Positions 25,022 through 34,863 of a stretch of 64,000 bases of DNA are shown piece after piece; the first letter of the stretch is position 1; each line of letters opens with the position of its first letter. The DNA lies in contig NZ_SMAI01000014.1 in the NCBI RefSeq assembly GCF_004346185.1, forward strand, positions 1 through 64,000, written 5' to 3'. The notes below the pieces were generated by a model. It was not told where the DNA came from. It made no database searches and worked only from the letters and a program-made list of their open reading frames with translations. The DNA comes from Aquabacter spiritensis. Its GTDB lineage: Bacteria; Pseudomonadota; Alphaproteobacteria; Rhizobiales; Xanthobacteraceae. The translations under genes and the position numbers were made by a program.

Positions 25022-25278
25022 TCCGTACGCTCCTGATCGAAGCCGCCCTGTTCCTGACGCCGTTCGTGATCTATGGCGCGATCCTGATGGCGACGCGCGG
25101 CTCCCTCGTCCCTGCGAACTGGTCGGCGCGGGCGGTGCTGGTCTGCGCGCTCGCCGCGGTCGCCTTGATGGCGCTCGGCCTGTTCGTGTTCGAGGCGGAC
25201 AAGGGCGCGCCGCCCGGCAGCCGCTATGTGCCGGCGCAGATGAAGGACGGCGTGTTCGTCCCCGGCCGCTACGAATGA
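25018..25278 (+). CDS. DUF6111 small membrane protein
   Basis: 86 aa with two membrane helices (about 6-26 and 38-60) and a short C-terminal tail ending KDGVFVPGRYE. The opening IEAALFLTPFVIYGAIL and the tail match the DUF6111 family found in Hyphomicrobiales between the Nudix and CCA-transferase genes. Function is unknown. Overlaps of 4 nt on both sides. Confidence 0.85.
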   Translation: MIRTLLIEAALFLTPFVIYGAILMATRGSLVPANWSARAVLVCALAAVALMALGLFVFEADKGAPPGSRYVPAQMKDGVFVPGRYE

Positions 25279-26501
25279 CCAGCCTCGCCGGGGCCGCCTT
25301 CCTCGCCGAGCCGCGGCTCGCGCGGGTGCTCGACGTGCTGAACGGGGAGGGGGAAGAGACGCGGATCGTCGGCGGCGCGGTGCGCAACGCGCTCATCGGC
25401 GCGCCGGTCGACGAGGTCGACCTCGCCACCACCGCCATGCCCGCGGAGGTGGTGCGCCGCGCCGCGGCGGCGGGGCTGAAGGCCGTGCCGACCGGCATCG
25501 CCCACGGCACGGTCACGGTGGTCGCGGACGGCCGGCCGCTCGAAGTGACGACGCTGCGCGAGGACGTCGCGACCGACGGCCGCCATGCCATCGTCCGCTT
25601 CGGGCGCGACTGGGCGCGCGACGCGGCGCGGCGCGACTTCACCATGAACGCGCTCTACGCCACGCGCGAGGGGGCGGTGATCGATCTCGTGGGCGGGCGC
25701 GACGACCTCGCGGCGCGGCGGGTGCGCTTCATCGGCGATCCCGACCAGCGGATCCGCGAGGACTATCTGCGCATCCTGCGCCTGTTCCGCTTCCACGCGG
25801 CCTATGGACGGGGCCCGCTCGATCCGGCGGCATGCGCCGCGGCGATCCGCAACCGCGCCGGGATCGCCGGCCTCTCGCGCGAGCGGGTGCGCGCGGAAAT
25901 CCTGAAACTTCTCGCGGCGCCGGGCGCGCCCGCCATGGTCGAGACGCTGAGCGAGACCGGTTTTCTCGACCGGATCCTCGCCGGCATCGGCGATCTCCCC
26001 GCTTTGCGCCGGCTCGCCGCCTGGGAGCACGCCGAGGGCGTGCCGGCCGATGCCGTCCTGCGGCTCGGCATATTGGCGGTGCGGGTTCCGGAAGATGCCG
26101 ACCGGCTGCGGGTGCGCCTGCGGCTGTCGGGGCCGGAACATGCGCGCCTCACCGCGCTCGGCGCCGGGCCGATCGCGCCCGACCTTCCGCCGTCCGCCCT
26201 GCGGGCGCTGCTCTATCGCGCCGGCGCCGGCGCGATCCGCGACCGCGTCGCGCTCGCCGTCGCGCGCGGCGCGCCGCCGCCCGATGCGGCGCGGCGCGCA
26301 ATGCTCCAGACCTGGGTGAAACCGGTCCTGCCGGTGCGCGCCGCCGATCTTCAGGCGTGCGGCGTAGCGCCGGGCCCCGCGCTCGGCGCCGCCCTCAAAC
26401 GGGCCGAGGCGGCCTGGATCGCGGCCGACTTTCCCGCCGATCCCGCCGCGGTCCCCGATCTGATCGCGCACGCCCTCGGCGATGCGGCGCGCCGGGACTG
26501 A
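25275..26501 (+). CDS. cca: CCA tRNA nucleotidyltransferase
   Basis: 408 aa class-II nucleotidyltransferase. The palm motif is IVGGAVRNALIGAPVDEVDLAT (metal Asp pair), followed by the RRDFTMNAL box and REDYLRILRLFRF, the nucleotide-selecting neck. The C-terminal helical body lacks an HD domain. It adds or repairs the 3' CCA of tRNAs; the Thr tRNA at 9142 already encodes CCA, so a repair role, or poly(A) activity in some relatives, is possible. It overlaps DUF6111 by 4 nt. Confidence 0.93.
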   Translation: MTSLAGAAFLAEPRLARVLDVLNGEGEETRIVGGAVRNALIGAPVDEVDLATTAMPAEVVRRAAAAGLKAVPTGIAHGTVTVVADGRPLEVTTLREDVATDGRHAIVRFGRDWARDAARRDFTMNALYATREGAVIDLVGGRDDLAARRVRFIGDPDQRIREDYLRILRLFRFHAAYGRGPLDPAACAAAIRNRAGIAGLSRERVRAEILKLLAAPGAPAMVETLSETGFLDRILAGIGDLPALRRLAAWEHAEGVPADAVLRLGILAVRVPEDADRLRVRLRLSGPEHARLTALGAGPIAPDLPPSALRALLYRAGAGAIRDRVALAVARGAPPPDAARRAMLQTWVKPVLPVRAADLQACGVAPGPALGAALKRAEAAWIAADFPADPAAVPDLIAHALGDAARRD

Positions 26502-26525
26502 AAACGGCGCGCCGGGCCTCCGCCC

Positions 26526-26765
26526 TCAGTGCTTGTCTTCGTCCTCGTCCTCGTCCTCGTCGCCTTCTTCTTCTTCGCCGTCCTCGAGGTCGAACTCCTC
26601 GACTTCGAGTTCGTCGAGAGCGATGGCGGGCAGGGTCTGGGTGCGGAATTCCGCCACGTCTTCCGCGAACCACACGATTTCCACCCGGTCGCCGTCGACG
26701 GCGACCACGGTCAGGGGCGGGCTGCCGGATTTCAACTGGACGATCATTCCCGGTGCGAAGGCCAT
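26526..26765 (-). CDS. YodC-like (DUF2158) small protein with acidic tail
   Basis: 79 aa. Residues 1-50 match the YodC/DUF2158 pattern: GMIVQLKSGSPPLTVVAVDGDRVEIVWF, a small beta-barrel-like fold. Residues 52-79 are almost only Glu and Asp, encoded by a near-repeating tcctcg tract (about 26537-26560). YodC proteins are uncharacterised. AGGAG precedes the ATG. It is convergent to cca. Confidence 0.75.
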   Translation of the reverse strand: MAFAPGMIVQLKSGSPPLTVVAVDGDRVEIVWFAEDVAEFRTQTLPAIALDELEVEEFDLEDGEEEEGDEDEDEDEDKH

Positions 26766-26851
26766 GTGGTGATCTCCTCGATGCTCGAAGAGGGCTTAGA
26801 CGCCTTCCGTGACAGTCCCATCACACCCGCGCCGGGCCGACGCCCGAGGCG

Positions 26852-27736
26852 TCACGGCCATTTGACCACGGGCGGCATGGAGGACAGAATCGAGGCGACG
26901 TTGCCGCCGGTCTTCAGGCCGAAGACCGTGCCGCGATCATAGAGCAGATTGAATTCGACATAGCGCCCGCGCCGGACGAGCTGCTCCTCGCGCTCCGCCT
27001 CGGTCCAGGGCGTGGCGAAATTCGCCCGTACCAGTTTCGGATAGATGTCGAGGAAGGCGAGGCCGACATCGCGGGTGAAGGCGAAGTCGGCGTCGAAATC
27101 GCCGCTGTCCAGCCAGTCATAGAAGATCCCGCCGATGCCGCGCGGCTCGTTGCGGTGCTTCAGGAAGAAATATTCCTCGCACCAGGCCTTGAGCCGGGCA
27201 TAGTCGGCCACTGCATGGGGCGTGCACGCCGCTTCCATGGCGGCGTGGAAGGCGATGCTGTCGGGATCGTCCTGGGTGCGCCGGGCGTCGAGCACCGGCG
27301 TCAGATCCGCCCCGCCGCCGAACCAGCTGCGGGTGGTCACGACGAAGCGCGTATTCATATGGACCGCCGGGACGTGCGGGTTCGTCATATGGGCGATCAG
27401 CGAGATTCCGGACGCCCAGAAGCGCGGATCCTCTGCGGCGCCGGGGATCTGGTCGCGGAATTCCGGCGCGAACTCGCCGTGCACGGTCGAGGTGTGGACC
27501 CCGACCTTCTCGAACAGGCGCCCGCGCATCAATGCCATCGTGCCGCCGCCGCCCGCGGCGCCGCTATGGTCGGTGCGCACCCACGGGGTGCGCTCGAACC
27601 GGCCGGGCGCGCCGGGATAGAGAGCGGCCGGCGCATCATCCTCCAGCGTCTCGAAGGCTTCGGTGATGCGCCCCTGAAGCGCCTCGAACCAGGGACGCGC
27701 TGCGGCCTTACGGTCTTCGATGTCGGGGCTGAGCAT
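26852..27736 (-). CDS. hemF: Aerobic coproporphyrinogen III oxidase
   Basis: 294 aa. HemF converts coproporphyrinogen III to protoporphyrinogen IX with oxygen. Signature segments are [38 protein letters not shown] (diagnostic), [11 protein letters not shown] and [14 protein letters not shown] near the C-terminus. Two in-frame ATGs lie at 27742 and 27736. GGAAAG touches the first but is 6 nt from the second, so 27736 ([11 protein letters not shown]) is preferred. Confidence 0.95.
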   Translation of the reverse strand: MLSPDIEDRKAAARPWFEALQGRITEAFETLEDDAPAALYPGAPGRFERTPWVRTDHSGAAGGGGTMALMRGRLFEKVGVHTSTVHGEFAPEFRDQIPGAAEDPRFWASGISLIAHMTNPHVPAVHMNTRFVVTTRSWFGGGADLTPVLDARRTQDDPDSIAFHAAMEAACTPHAVADYARLKAWCEEYFFLKHRNEPRGIGGIFYDWLDSGDFDADFAFTRDVGLAFLDIYPKLVRANFATPWTEAEREEQLVRRGRYVEFNLLYDRGTVFGLKTGGNVASILSSMPPVVKWP

Positions 27737-27856
27737 AGCCATCTTTCCGGTTCGCCTCGGGGCCCCGGGGGGGGCGGCCGAGACGGTCTGCATTTCATCA
27801 GCGAATCGTCCCGCGCCGCGTCCGATCGCGGGCGGCCGAGCTGTCCCGACCCAGCT

Positions 27857-28330
27857 CTAGCGCCGATCGGCGGCGCCGGGGAAGCCGCCGGTCTGGCGCA
27901 GCGCCTCCGCCAATGCCATTCCCGCAGCCACCGCGACATTGAGCGAGCGCAAATTCGGCCGCAGCGGGATGATCAGCCGCGCATCAGCCGCGGCGTGCAC
28001 GTCCTCGGGGACGCCCGCCGATTCCCGGCCGAACAGCAGCGCGTCGTCGGGCCGGAAGGCGAAGTCGAGATAGCTCCCGTCCGCCCGCGTGGTGAACAGG
28101 ACGAGGCGGCGGGCTTCCCGGCGCAGCAGGTCCTGGAACGCGCCGAAACCGGCGTGGCGCACGAAGGTCGCATGGTCGAGATAATCCATCCCGGCGCGCC
28201 GGAAGGCGGCATTGCCGACCGGGAACCCCGCGGGCTCGATGATGTGGACGGGCACGCCGAGACACGCGCCGGTGCGCAGGCAGGTGCCGGCATTCTGGGC
28301 GATGTCGGGACAATAAAGGCCGAGAATCAT
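27857..28330 (-). CDS. trmL: tRNA (cytidine/uridine-34-2'-O)-methyltransferase
   Basis: 157 aa SPOUT methyltransferase, the short TrmL size. It opens [24 protein letters not shown] and has the SAM-knot motifs [11 protein letters not shown] (residues 98-108) and [23 protein letters not shown]. It methylates the wobble base ribose of certain Leu tRNAs. It is divergent from petA, with a 364-bp gap. Confidence 0.93.
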   Translation of the reverse strand: MILGLYCPDIAQNAGTCLRTGACLGVPVHIIEPAGFPVGNAAFRRAGMDYLDHATFVRHAGFGAFQDLLRREARRLVLFTTRADGSYLDFAFRPDDALLFGRESAGVPEDVHAAADARLIIPLRPNLRSLNVAVAAGMALAEALRQTGGFPGAADRR

Positions 28331-28694
28331 GCGGCGCGGTGCCTGGATCGGAGAAAGCCGGGAGTGTCGCCTTTCCCTTGGCGGGTTCGCGTCCGCGGCA
28401 CAAGAGGCGCCCCCGCACGCCTGCCGCGCGGGCAGGTGGGGAGGGGGCGCGCCAGGTGCGCCCCGCTTGCGCTTTCATGCCGCCCCCTCAGGACCGCGTG
28501 CCGCACGGCGGCGATCTGGACAAGGGCGGAAGAGGGTGCAATTAGAGGCAATCGAATGTGGCGGTTCGCGGGCAGCGGACGCGTCGCAAAAGGCCTCGCG
28601 ACGCGCGCGGACAGGGGGTTTCCGCGCACGGAGCTTCCCCCCGCAGCAAAGCGCGCCGCGACGGTCTGGTCGGACACGAGTGAGGACAAGCGCC
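28331..28694. other. Divergent promoter region of trmL and petABC
   Basis: 364 bp without a convincing gene. It must hold the petABC promoter. The relatively AT-rich segment near 28538-28560 (GTGCAATTAGAGGCAATCG) is a reasonable core-promoter zone, but I see no clear -35/-10 pair. Confidence 0.4.
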
Positions 28695-29219
28695 GTGGCA
28701 CATGCGGAGACCTCGGGAACCACACGTCGGGACTTTATCTATATCGCCACCGGCGCGGTCGGCGCGGTCGGTGTGGCTGGCATGGTGTGGCCCTTCGTTT
28801 CCCAGCTTCAGCCCGATCAATCGGTGCTCGCGCTGTCCACGACCGAAGTGGACCTGTCGCCGATCGCCGAGGGCCAGATCGTAACCGTGCAGTGGCGCGG
28901 CAAGCCGATCTTCATTTTCAACCGCGCCCCCAAGGACGTGGAGGCCGCGCGCGCGGTGCCGATGAGCCAGCTCATCGATCCCCAGCCGGACCAGGACCGG
29001 GTGAAGTCTGGCCACGAGAATTTTCTCGTCGTGGTCGGCATCTGCACCCATCTCGGCTGCGTGCCGCTCGGCCATCAGGGCAATTATGACGGCTGGTTCT
29101 GTCCCTGCCACGGCTCGCAATACGATTCGTCGGGCCGCGTGCGGGTGGGGCCGGCCCCGCTCAATCTCCCTGTCCCGCCTTATACCTTCACCTCCGACAC
29201 CAAGATCGTGATCGGCTGA
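28695..29219 (+). CDS. petA: Ubiquinol-cytochrome c reductase, Rieske iron-sulfur subunit
   Basis: 174 aa. The N-terminus has a twin-Arg motif ([18 protein letters not shown], Tat-dependent membrane anchor), then a soluble Rieske fold with both cluster boxes: CTHLGC (C117, H119, C122) and CPCHGS (C136, C138, H139). It takes electrons from ubiquinol in the cytochrome bc1 complex. The start is GTG 28695 with GAGG about 9 nt upstream; no nearby ATG fits. petB follows after 38 nt. Confidence 0.95.
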   Translation: MAHAETSGTTRRDFIYIATGAVGAVGVAGMVWPFVSQLQPDQSVLALSTTEVDLSPIAEGQIVTVQWRGKPIFIFNRAPKDVEAARAVPMSQLIDPQPDQDRVKSGHENFLVVVGICTHLGCVPLGHQGNYDGWFCPCHGSQYDSSGRVRVGPAPLNLPVPPYTFTSDTKIVIG

Positions 29220-29257
29220 CGCGCGCGCGTCGCCTCGCTCAATAAAGGTTGGCTTCC

Positions 29258-30517
29258 ATGGAAGGACATTCCACCTACCAGCCCCAAGGAAAGGTCGCGC
29301 GCTGGTTCGAGAGCCGGCTGCCGATCATGGGACTGCTGCATTCCTCGGCGGTGGCCTATCCGACGCCGAAGAACCTCAATTATCTGTGGACCTTCGGCGC
29401 CATCCTGACCTTCATGCTGGGCTGCCAGATCGTCTCCGGCATTGTGCTGGCGATGCATTACACCGCCTATGCGCCGGTCTCGTTCGCCCGCGTCGAGCAC
29501 ATCATGCGCGACGTGAGCTATGGCTGGCTGATCCGCTACATCCATGCCAACGGCGCCTCGATGTTCTTCATCGCGGTCTATATCCATATGTTCCGCGGCA
29601 TGTATTACGGCTCCTACAAGGCGCCGCGCGAAGTTCTGTGGATCCTCGGCGTGATCATCTATCTGCTGATGATGGCGACCGCCTTCATGGGCTACGTGCT
29701 CCCCTGGGGCCAGATGTCGTTCTGGGGCGCGACCGTCATCACCAATCTGTTCTCGGCCATTCCCGGCATCGGCGAGACCATCGTGCAGTGGCTGTGGGGC
29801 GGCTATTCGGTCGGCGATCCCACGCTCAACCGCTTCTTTTCGCTGCATTATCTGCTGCCGTTCATGATTGCGGGCGTGGTCGTGCTGCACATCTGGGCGC
29901 TGCACCATGTCGGCCAGAACAATCCCGACGGCCTCGATGTGAAGAGCGTCGCCAAGGACACCGTGCCGTTCACGCCCTACGCGACCATCAAGGACATTTT
30001 CGCGATGGTGGTGTTCCTGCTGTTCTTCAGCTGGTTCATCTTCTACATCCCGAACTATCTCGGCCATTCGGACAATTACATCCCGGCCAACCCGCTCGCG
30101 ACGCCCGCTCATATCGTTCCGGAATGGTACTTCCTGCCGTTCTATGCGATCCTGCGGTCGATCCCGGACAAGCTGGGCGGCGTGCTCGCCATGTTCGGCG
30201 CGATCGCGGTCCTCGCCTTCCTGCCCTGGCTCGATACGTCCAAGGTCCGCTCGGCGCGCTACCGCCCGCTGTTCCGGCAGTTCTTCTGGATCTTCGCGGT
30301 GGTCTCCGTCGGCCTCGGCTATCTCGGCTCGCAGCCGGCCGAGGGCGGCTACGTGATCGCCTCGCGCATCCTCACCGCTTATTACTTCATCCACTTCCTC
30401 GTCATTCTGCCGCTGCTCGGTCTGTTCGAGCGGCCGAAGCCGCTGCCTGCCTCCATAGCGGATGCGGTGCTGGCGCGCGGGGCGAAGGGCGCGACCGCGC
30501 CCCACGCCAAGGCCTGA
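29258..30517 (+). CDS. petB: Cytochrome b subunit of the bc1 complex
   Basis: 419 aa with eight or more membrane helices. It carries the Q-site motif [12 protein letters not shown], haem-ligand helices ([37 protein letters not shown]) and [24 protein letters not shown] 29258 has AAAGG 9 nt upstream; a TTG at 29249 would add three residues. Cytochrome b and c1 are separate genes here, unlike the fused fbcH of some bradyrhizobia. petC follows after 20 nt. Confidence 0.96.
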   Translation: MEGHSTYQPQGKVARWFESRLPIMGLLHSSAVAYPTPKNLNYLWTFGAILTFMLGCQIVSGIVLAMHYTAYAPVSFARVEHIMRDVSYGWLIRYIHANGASMFFIAVYIHMFRGMYYGSYKAPREVLWILGVIIYLLMMATAFMGYVLPWGQMSFWGATVITNLFSAIPGIGETIVQWLWGGYSVGDPTLNRFFSLHYLLPFMIAGVVVLHIWALHHVGQNNPDGLDVKSVAKDTVPFTPYATIKDIFAMVVFLLFFSWFIFYIPNYLGHSDNYIPANPLATPAHIVPEWYFLPFYAILRSIPDKLGGVLAMFGAIAVLAFLPWLDTSKVRSARYRPLFRQFFWIFAVVSVGLGYLGSQPAEGGYVIASRILTAYYFIHFLVILPLLGLFERPKPLPASIADAVLARGAKGATAPHAKA

Positions 30518-30537
30518 CGGAGCACTCGGAGAGAGAG

Positions 30538-31368
30538 ATGATCAATCGCAGCATTCTCTTCGGTGCCCTGGCTTCGGCGCTGCTTCTGGCAGCGCCCGTC
30601 AAGGCGGCGGAAGGTGGAGACCGGCCGCACCGGGAATCCTGGTCCTTCGCGGGGCCGTTCGGCACCTACGACCAGGGCCAGCTCCAGCGCGGCTTCAAGG
30701 TGTTCCGCGAAGTGTGCGCCTCGTGCCACTCCGCGAACTTCCTGTATTTCCGAAACCTCGCCCAGGAGGGCGGCCCCGGCTTTTCGGAAGCCCAGGCGAA
30801 GGCGGTGGCCTCGGAATACCAGATCACCGACGGGCCGAACGACCAGGGCGAGATGTTCCAGCGTCCGGGGCGGCTCTCGGATCATTGGCCCGCGCCGTTC
30901 CCCAACGAGCAGGCGGCCCGGGTCGCCAATGGCGGTGCCTATCCCCCCGATTTCTCGGTGCTCGCCAAGGCGCGCTCCTACCATATCGGGTTCCCCGGCT
31001 TCATCACCGACGCCTTCATCCAGTATCAGGAGCATGGCGTGGACTATATCCACGCGCTGCTGACCGGCTATGTCGAGCCGCCGGCCGGAACCACGGTCCA
31101 GCCGGGCCTGCACTACAACAAATATTTCCCCGGCCACCAGATCGCGATGCCGAAGCCGCTGTCCGATGGCCAGGTGGAATATACCGACGGCACGCCGCAG
31201 ACCGAGGATCAGTATTCCCGCGACGTCTCGGCCTTCATGATGTGGATGGCGGAACCCCATCTCGACGCGCGCAAGCGCATGGGCTTTCAGGTCTTCATCT
31301 TCCTGATCCTGTTGTCCGGCCTGCTCTACTTCACCAAGAAGAAGGTGTGGAAGAACGTCTCTCACTGA
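30538..31368 (+). CDS. petC: Cytochrome c1 of the bc1 complex
   Basis: 276 aa. A signal peptide (residues 1-23, ending VKA-AEGG) is followed by haem site CASCH (C60, C63, H64), a membrane-proximal soluble domain, and a C-terminal anchor (FQVFIFLILLSGLLYF) with basic tail. It receives electrons from the Rieske protein and passes them to cytochrome c. GAGAGAG lies just upstream of ATG 30538. A hairpin terminator follows. Confidence 0.96.
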   Translation: MINRSILFGALASALLLAAPVKAAEGGDRPHRESWSFAGPFGTYDQGQLQRGFKVFREVCASCHSANFLYFRNLAQEGGPGFSEAQAKAVASEYQITDGPNDQGEMFQRPGRLSDHWPAPFPNEQAARVANGGAYPPDFSVLAKARSYHIGFPGFITDAFIQYQEHGVDYIHALLTGYVEPPAGTTVQPGLHYNKYFPGHQIAMPKPLSDGQVEYTDGTPQTEDQYSRDVSAFMMWMAEPHLDARKRMGFQVFIFLILLSGLLYFTKKKVWKNVSH

Positions 31369-31376
31369 GTGCCGAC

Positions 31377-31397
31377 CGCCGGCCCATCGGGCCGGCG
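31377..31397 (+). terminator. Hairpin after petC
   Basis: Perfect 9-bp stem CGCCGGCCC (31377-31385) / GGGCCGGCG (31389-31397) with loop ATC, 8 nt after the petC stop. No T-run. Confidence 0.5.
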
Positions 31398-31493
31398 TCG
31401 CCGGGCTCGGCGGCACGGTGTGACGATTGCGCCGTGCGCCGCCGCGTCGAAGTCCGGCATGCGTTCAGTCTTTTCGCGTGACGTTCACGACGC

Positions 31494-31907
31494 TCAGCCC
31501 GCGCCGGCGGGTTCCGCCGCGAGGGGATCGTAGGTCCCGAAGCTCCACAAATGGCCACCCGGATCCCGCAGGGAATATTCCCGGGAGCCGTAAGGCGTGT
31601 CCTGGAGCGGCATGACGATGTCCGCGCCGGCCGCCAGCGCCCGCGCATGATGCGCCTCGATGTCCTCCACCCGCACATAAAGCCCCATCGCCGCCGTGCC
31701 CCAGGGGTTGGCGGGGTCCGCAGGGGTGGCCGAAGCCAGCATGATCAGGCCGGGGCCGAACGTCATCTCGGCATGGGCGATCGCGCCTTCGGCATCGGAC
31801 ATCACCATGCGCGGCACGAAGCCGAGCATGGCCTGAAGGAAGGCGACGGCCGCCGGCCCGTCGGTATAGCGCAAAGCGGGGAAAATGTTCGGTCGCGCCT
31901 CGGTCAT
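31494..31907 (-). CDS. VOC-family (glyoxalase/bleomycin-resistance) protein
   Basis: 137 aa, one pair of beta-alpha-beta-beta-beta modules: FPALRYTDGPAAVAFLQAMLGF at the start and YSLRDPGGHLWSFGTYDP at the end, typical of PhnB-like/YkcA glyoxalase-fold proteins. These bind a metal or small ligand, but the substrate is not evident. ATG 31907 has GGAG close upstream. Divergent from apt. Confidence 0.85.
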   Translation of the reverse strand: MTEARPNIFPALRYTDGPAAVAFLQAMLGFVPRMVMSDAEGAIAHAEMTFGPGLIMLASATPADPANPWGTAAMGLYVRVEDIEAHHARALAAGADIVMPLQDTPYGSREYSLRDPGGHLWSFGTYDPLAAEPAGAG

Positions 31908-32056
31908 GATCGGGCTCCTTGGCCGCCGGTTCCTGAGGGGCAGGCTCCGACGCCCCTGCACCCGGCGCGCCGCGGCGGCACGGCGATTCCGACTGGCCGC
32001 AGGGGGCGACGAATGATAGGCGAGGATGCAGCCCGCAACAGTCCGGATCGCCGCGC

Positions 32057-32602
32057 ATGACCGACTTTCTCGCCGCCGACCTTGCCGCTTCGATCAGGAC
32101 CATCGCCGATTATCCCAAGCCAGGCATCCTGTTCCGCGACATCACGACCCTGCTCGGCGATGCGCGGGCGTTTCGCCGGGCGGTCGACGAACTGGTCCAG
32201 CCCTGGGCGGGCTCCAAGGTGGACAAAGTGGCGGGAATCGAGGCGCGCGGCTTCATCATCGGCGGCGCGGTGGCGCACCAGCTCTCCGCCGGCTTCGTGC
32301 CGATCCGCAAGAAGGGCAAACTGCCCCACCAGACCGTGCGCATGGCCTACGCCCTGGAATATGGCCAGGACGAGATGGAGATGCATGTCGACGCGGTGGC
32401 GGCGGGCGAGCGGGTGATCCTGGTGGACGATCTCATCGCGACCGGGGGGACCGCGGAGGGCGCGGTGAAGCTCTTGCGCAATATCGGCGCGCGGGTCGAG
32501 GCGGCCTGCTTCATCGTCGATCTGCCGGATCTCGGCGGGTCGGACAAGCTGCGGGCCATGGACGTGCCGGTGCGCACCCTGCTGTCGTTCGCAGGCCACT
32601 GA
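32057..32602 (+). CDS. apt: Adenine phosphoribosyltransferase
   Basis: 181 aa. It salvages adenine to AMP using PRPP. The PRPP-binding loop is [16 protein letters not shown] (about residues 122-137). The family opening is [19 protein letters not shown], and the adenine site region [13 protein letters not shown] is intact. It follows petC and a VOC gene; in many alphaproteobacteria apt lies in the same region after petABC, often with mtnP, which is absent here. Confidence 0.95.
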   Translation: MTDFLAADLAASIRTIADYPKPGILFRDITTLLGDARAFRRAVDELVQPWAGSKVDKVAGIEARGFIIGGAVAHQLSAGFVPIRKKGKLPHQTVRMAYALEYGQDEMEMHVDAVAAGERVILVDDLIATGGTAEGAVKLLRNIGARVEAACFIVDLPDLGGSDKLRAMDVPVRTLLSFAGH

Positions 32603-32621
32603 TATCCCCCGATGGGGGGAA

Positions 32622-32645
32622 GCGGGACCGCGTCGGCGGTCCCGC
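32622..32645. terminator. Hairpin between apt and the FAH-family gene
   Basis: Perfect 10-bp stem GCGGGACCGC (32622-32631) / GCGGTCCCGC (32636-32645) with tetraloop GTCG, placed between two convergent genes. A smaller hairpin (TCCCCC/GGGGGGA) precedes it. Confidence 0.6.
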
Positions 32646-32653
32646 CGGTCGCC

Positions 32654-33346
32654 TCAGCCGATCTTCACCGCGATATCTCCCACCCCGGCGACGCCGCCTT
32701 CCAGCAGATCGCCCGCCTTGCAGGGGCCCACCCCGGCCGGCGTCCCGGCGAAGATCAGGTCGCCGGGCATCAGCCGGAACAGGGTCGAGAGTTCGGCGAT
32801 CATTTCGGGGACCTTCCAGATCATCTGGTTGAGGTCGCCCTCCTGCTTCACCGTGCCGTTCACCGAAAGCCAGATGCGCCCGGCGGCGGGATGGCCGATC
32901 GTCTCCGCCGGCACCAGGGCGCTCGCCGGGGCGGACAGTTCGAACGCCTTGCCGACCTCCCAGGGACGGCCCAGCTTCTTCGCCTCGCCCTGGAGATCGC
33001 GGCGGGTGAGGTCGATCCCCACGCCATAGCCGTAGACGCAGTCGAGCGCGGCGGCGAGCGGGATGTCCTCGCCGCCGGCCTTCAGCGCGACCACCAGTTC
33101 GATCTCGTAATGCAGGTCCGCCGTCCGCTTCGGATACGGCACCGCCCCGCCGGGGGGGACGAGATTGTCGGGGTTCTTCTGGAAGAAGAAGGGCGGCTCG
33201 CGCGAGGGATCGTGGCCCATCTCAATGGCATGGTCGGCGAAGTTCCGGCCGACGCAATAGATGCGGTGGACCGGAAACAGAGCCGGGCTTCCCGAGACCG
33301 GAAGGGTGGCGATGGAGGGGGCGGGAATGACGAACGCGCTGGCCAT
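32654..33346 (-). CDS. Fumarylacetoacetate-hydrolase-family protein
   Basis: 230 aa, the short FAH form. Metal-binding acidic residues lie in LHYEIELVVAL (about residues 102-112) and DLTRRDLQGEAKKLGRPWEVGKAF. The hallmark YCVGRNFADHAIEMG and the C-terminal GDLIFAGTPAGVGP are present. Family members include oxaloacetate decarboxylase/acylpyruvate hydrolases and homoprotocatechuate isomerases. Being a single-gene unit with no pathway next to it, an acylpyruvase or oxaloacetate-tautomerase/decarboxylase role is the likeliest guess. Confidence 0.88.
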   Translation of the reverse strand: MASAFVIPAPSIATLPVSGSPALFPVHRIYCVGRNFADHAIEMGHDPSREPPFFFQKNPDNLVPPGGAVPYPKRTADLHYEIELVVALKAGGEDIPLAAALDCVYGYGVGIDLTRRDLQGEAKKLGRPWEVGKAFELSAPASALVPAETIGHPAAGRIWLSVNGTVKQEGDLNQMIWKVPEMIAELSTLFRLMPGDLIFAGTPAGVGPCKAGDLLEGGVAGVGDIAVKIG

Positions 33347-33493
33347 GACTGCTCCTCGCGCGGCCGGACCGGCGCGCGCCTCGTGCGACGATGACGGCAT
33401 AAGATAAGCTGCGCCGTCGCAGAGCAATGCGTCAGGTCGCGCGCCGCACTCGGGCGCGCGACCCCGGTGATCCGCGCGGGCGGGGCCTCGGGC

Positions 33494-34150
33494 CTATTCG
33501 GCCGCCGCCGGGAGTCCGATCGGGCAGGAGACGCCGGTGCCGCCGAGGCCGCAATAGCCCGAGGGATTTTTGCCGAGATATTGCTGGTGATAGGCCTCGG
33601 CGAAATAAAACGGTCCAGCATCGCGGATTTCGGTCGTGATAGGGCCGTAACCGCGGGTTTTCAGGGCGTCTTCATAGCGCGCTTTGGAGGCCTTCGCCGC
33701 CTCCAGGCGGGCGGCGTCGGAGACATAGATGGCCGAGCGATATTGCGTGCCCACATCATTGCCCTGCCGCATGCCCTGGGTCGGATCGTGGCTCTCCCAG
33801 AACACTTTCAGCAGCTCGGCGAAGGAGACCTGCTTGGGATCATAGACCACCAGCACGCCTTCGGTATGGCCGGTGCGGCCGGAGCACGCCTCTTCATAGG
33901 TCGGATTGGGCGTATGGCCCCCGACATAGCCCACGGCCGTAACGAGAACGCCCTTCTGCTGCCAGAACTTACGCTCGGCGCCCCAGAAGCAGCCGAGCGC
34001 GAACACCGCCTGTTCGCTGCCCTCGGGATAGGGGCCTTGCAGGGCGGCACCGGTGATGAAATGGGCGGCCGCTGTCGGGATCGGATCGGGGCGGCCCTTC
34101 AAGGCCGTCTCGGGTGTCGGCAGGTCAAGCGGCTTGCGGGACCAGAACAT
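33494..34150 (-). CDS. msrA: Peptide methionine sulfoxide reductase A
   Basis: 218 aa. The active-site motif is [13 protein letters not shown] (Cys near residue 54); [12 protein letters not shown] and [17 protein letters not shown] (resolving Cys) complete the family. It repairs S-methionine sulfoxide in proteins and free Met. No signal peptide, so cytoplasmic. ATG 34150 is chosen because the family start (about 45 residues before GCFWG) fits. Confidence 0.95.
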   Translation of the reverse strand: MFWSRKPLDLPTPETALKGRPDPIPTAAAHFITGAALQGPYPEGSEQAVFALGCFWGAERKFWQQKGVLVTAVGYVGGHTPNPTYEEACSGRTGHTEGVLVVYDPKQVSFAELLKVFWESHDPTQGMRQGNDVGTQYRSAIYVSDAARLEAAKASKARYEDALKTRGYGPITTEIRDAGPFYFAEAYHQQYLGKNPSGYCGLGGTGVSCPIGLPAAAE

Positions 34151-34338
34151 GGTGCGCTCCTCGCGCGCGTTCCGCGCCTTTGCCGGCGCGGGCGGCACGC
34201 TCGATCGGGGTTTCGGGCCGGATCCGTGAGCCGTCTGTCGAAGCCACCGATCGTGCGATGCGGGACCCGTCCGAGCCGGCTCGAACGGCTCGCTCCCCAA
34301 TATGGGGCGCCGCCGCCCGCTTTGCGAGAGGCGCGGCC

Positions 34339-34653
34339 TCAGCCGACCTCGTAGCGCGAGCGCCGGCGCGCCCGGCCGATGGCCAGGAGGAGAAATCCCA
34401 ACCCGCACAGCAGAACGAACAGCGGCAGGCCGAGGAGCGGCGCGGCGACGTCCGGCCAAGCCCAGGTGGAAAGATCGGTCAGGCGCGCGCGGGCCAGCGC
34501 GAAGGTGTCGGGCGACACCGCGCTCCAGGCATCGGCTGCAGAGGTGAAGGTGAGGCGCGCGGCGGCGATCGAGCGTGTTCCGTCGACGATCAGGGCGACG
34601 AACCCGCCCGCCAGAATCCAGAAGCCGAAAAATCGAAACACGAACCGGATCAT
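34339..34653 (-). CDS. Small two-helix membrane protein, unknown function
   Basis: 104 aa, not recognised as a named family. Membrane helices at about 5-25 ([17 protein letters not shown]) and 72-94 ([20 protein letters not shown]) flank a soluble segment; the end is basic ([11 protein letters not shown]), so both termini should be cytoplasmic. Similar short proteins occur in rhizobia. ATG 34653 is preferred over one nine codons earlier because it starts right before the hydrophobic segment. Confidence 0.65.
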   Translation of the reverse strand: MIRFVFRFFGFWILAGGFVALIVDGTRSIAAARLTFTSAADAWSAVSPDTFALARARLTDLSTWAWPDVAAPLLGLPLFVLLCGLGFLLLAIGRARRRSRYEVG

Positions 34654-34863
34654 CGCGCCAAAACCCCGCCGCGCCCGCACATCATGCGTCTATCTATCAC
34701 GACGACGTGGCCGCGACACCAGGCGCGGACGCAAACGAAGGCGTGGGCATTCAAGGGTTTAGCCTATTTCCGGAAAGTGTCGGCGCAAAATCGGGATGCC
34801 GGGGCGGGGAACGGTGCGCCCAAGGGACTTGATGAGGCGCCCCTTGTTTGCTTCCATTCGGCT

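Noticed and set aside
26537-26560. Near-repetitive tcctcg tract considered as a microsatellite or phase-variable tract
   Set aside because: It encodes the acidic tail of the YodC-like protein and the unit length is a multiple of three, so slippage would not switch the gene on or off.
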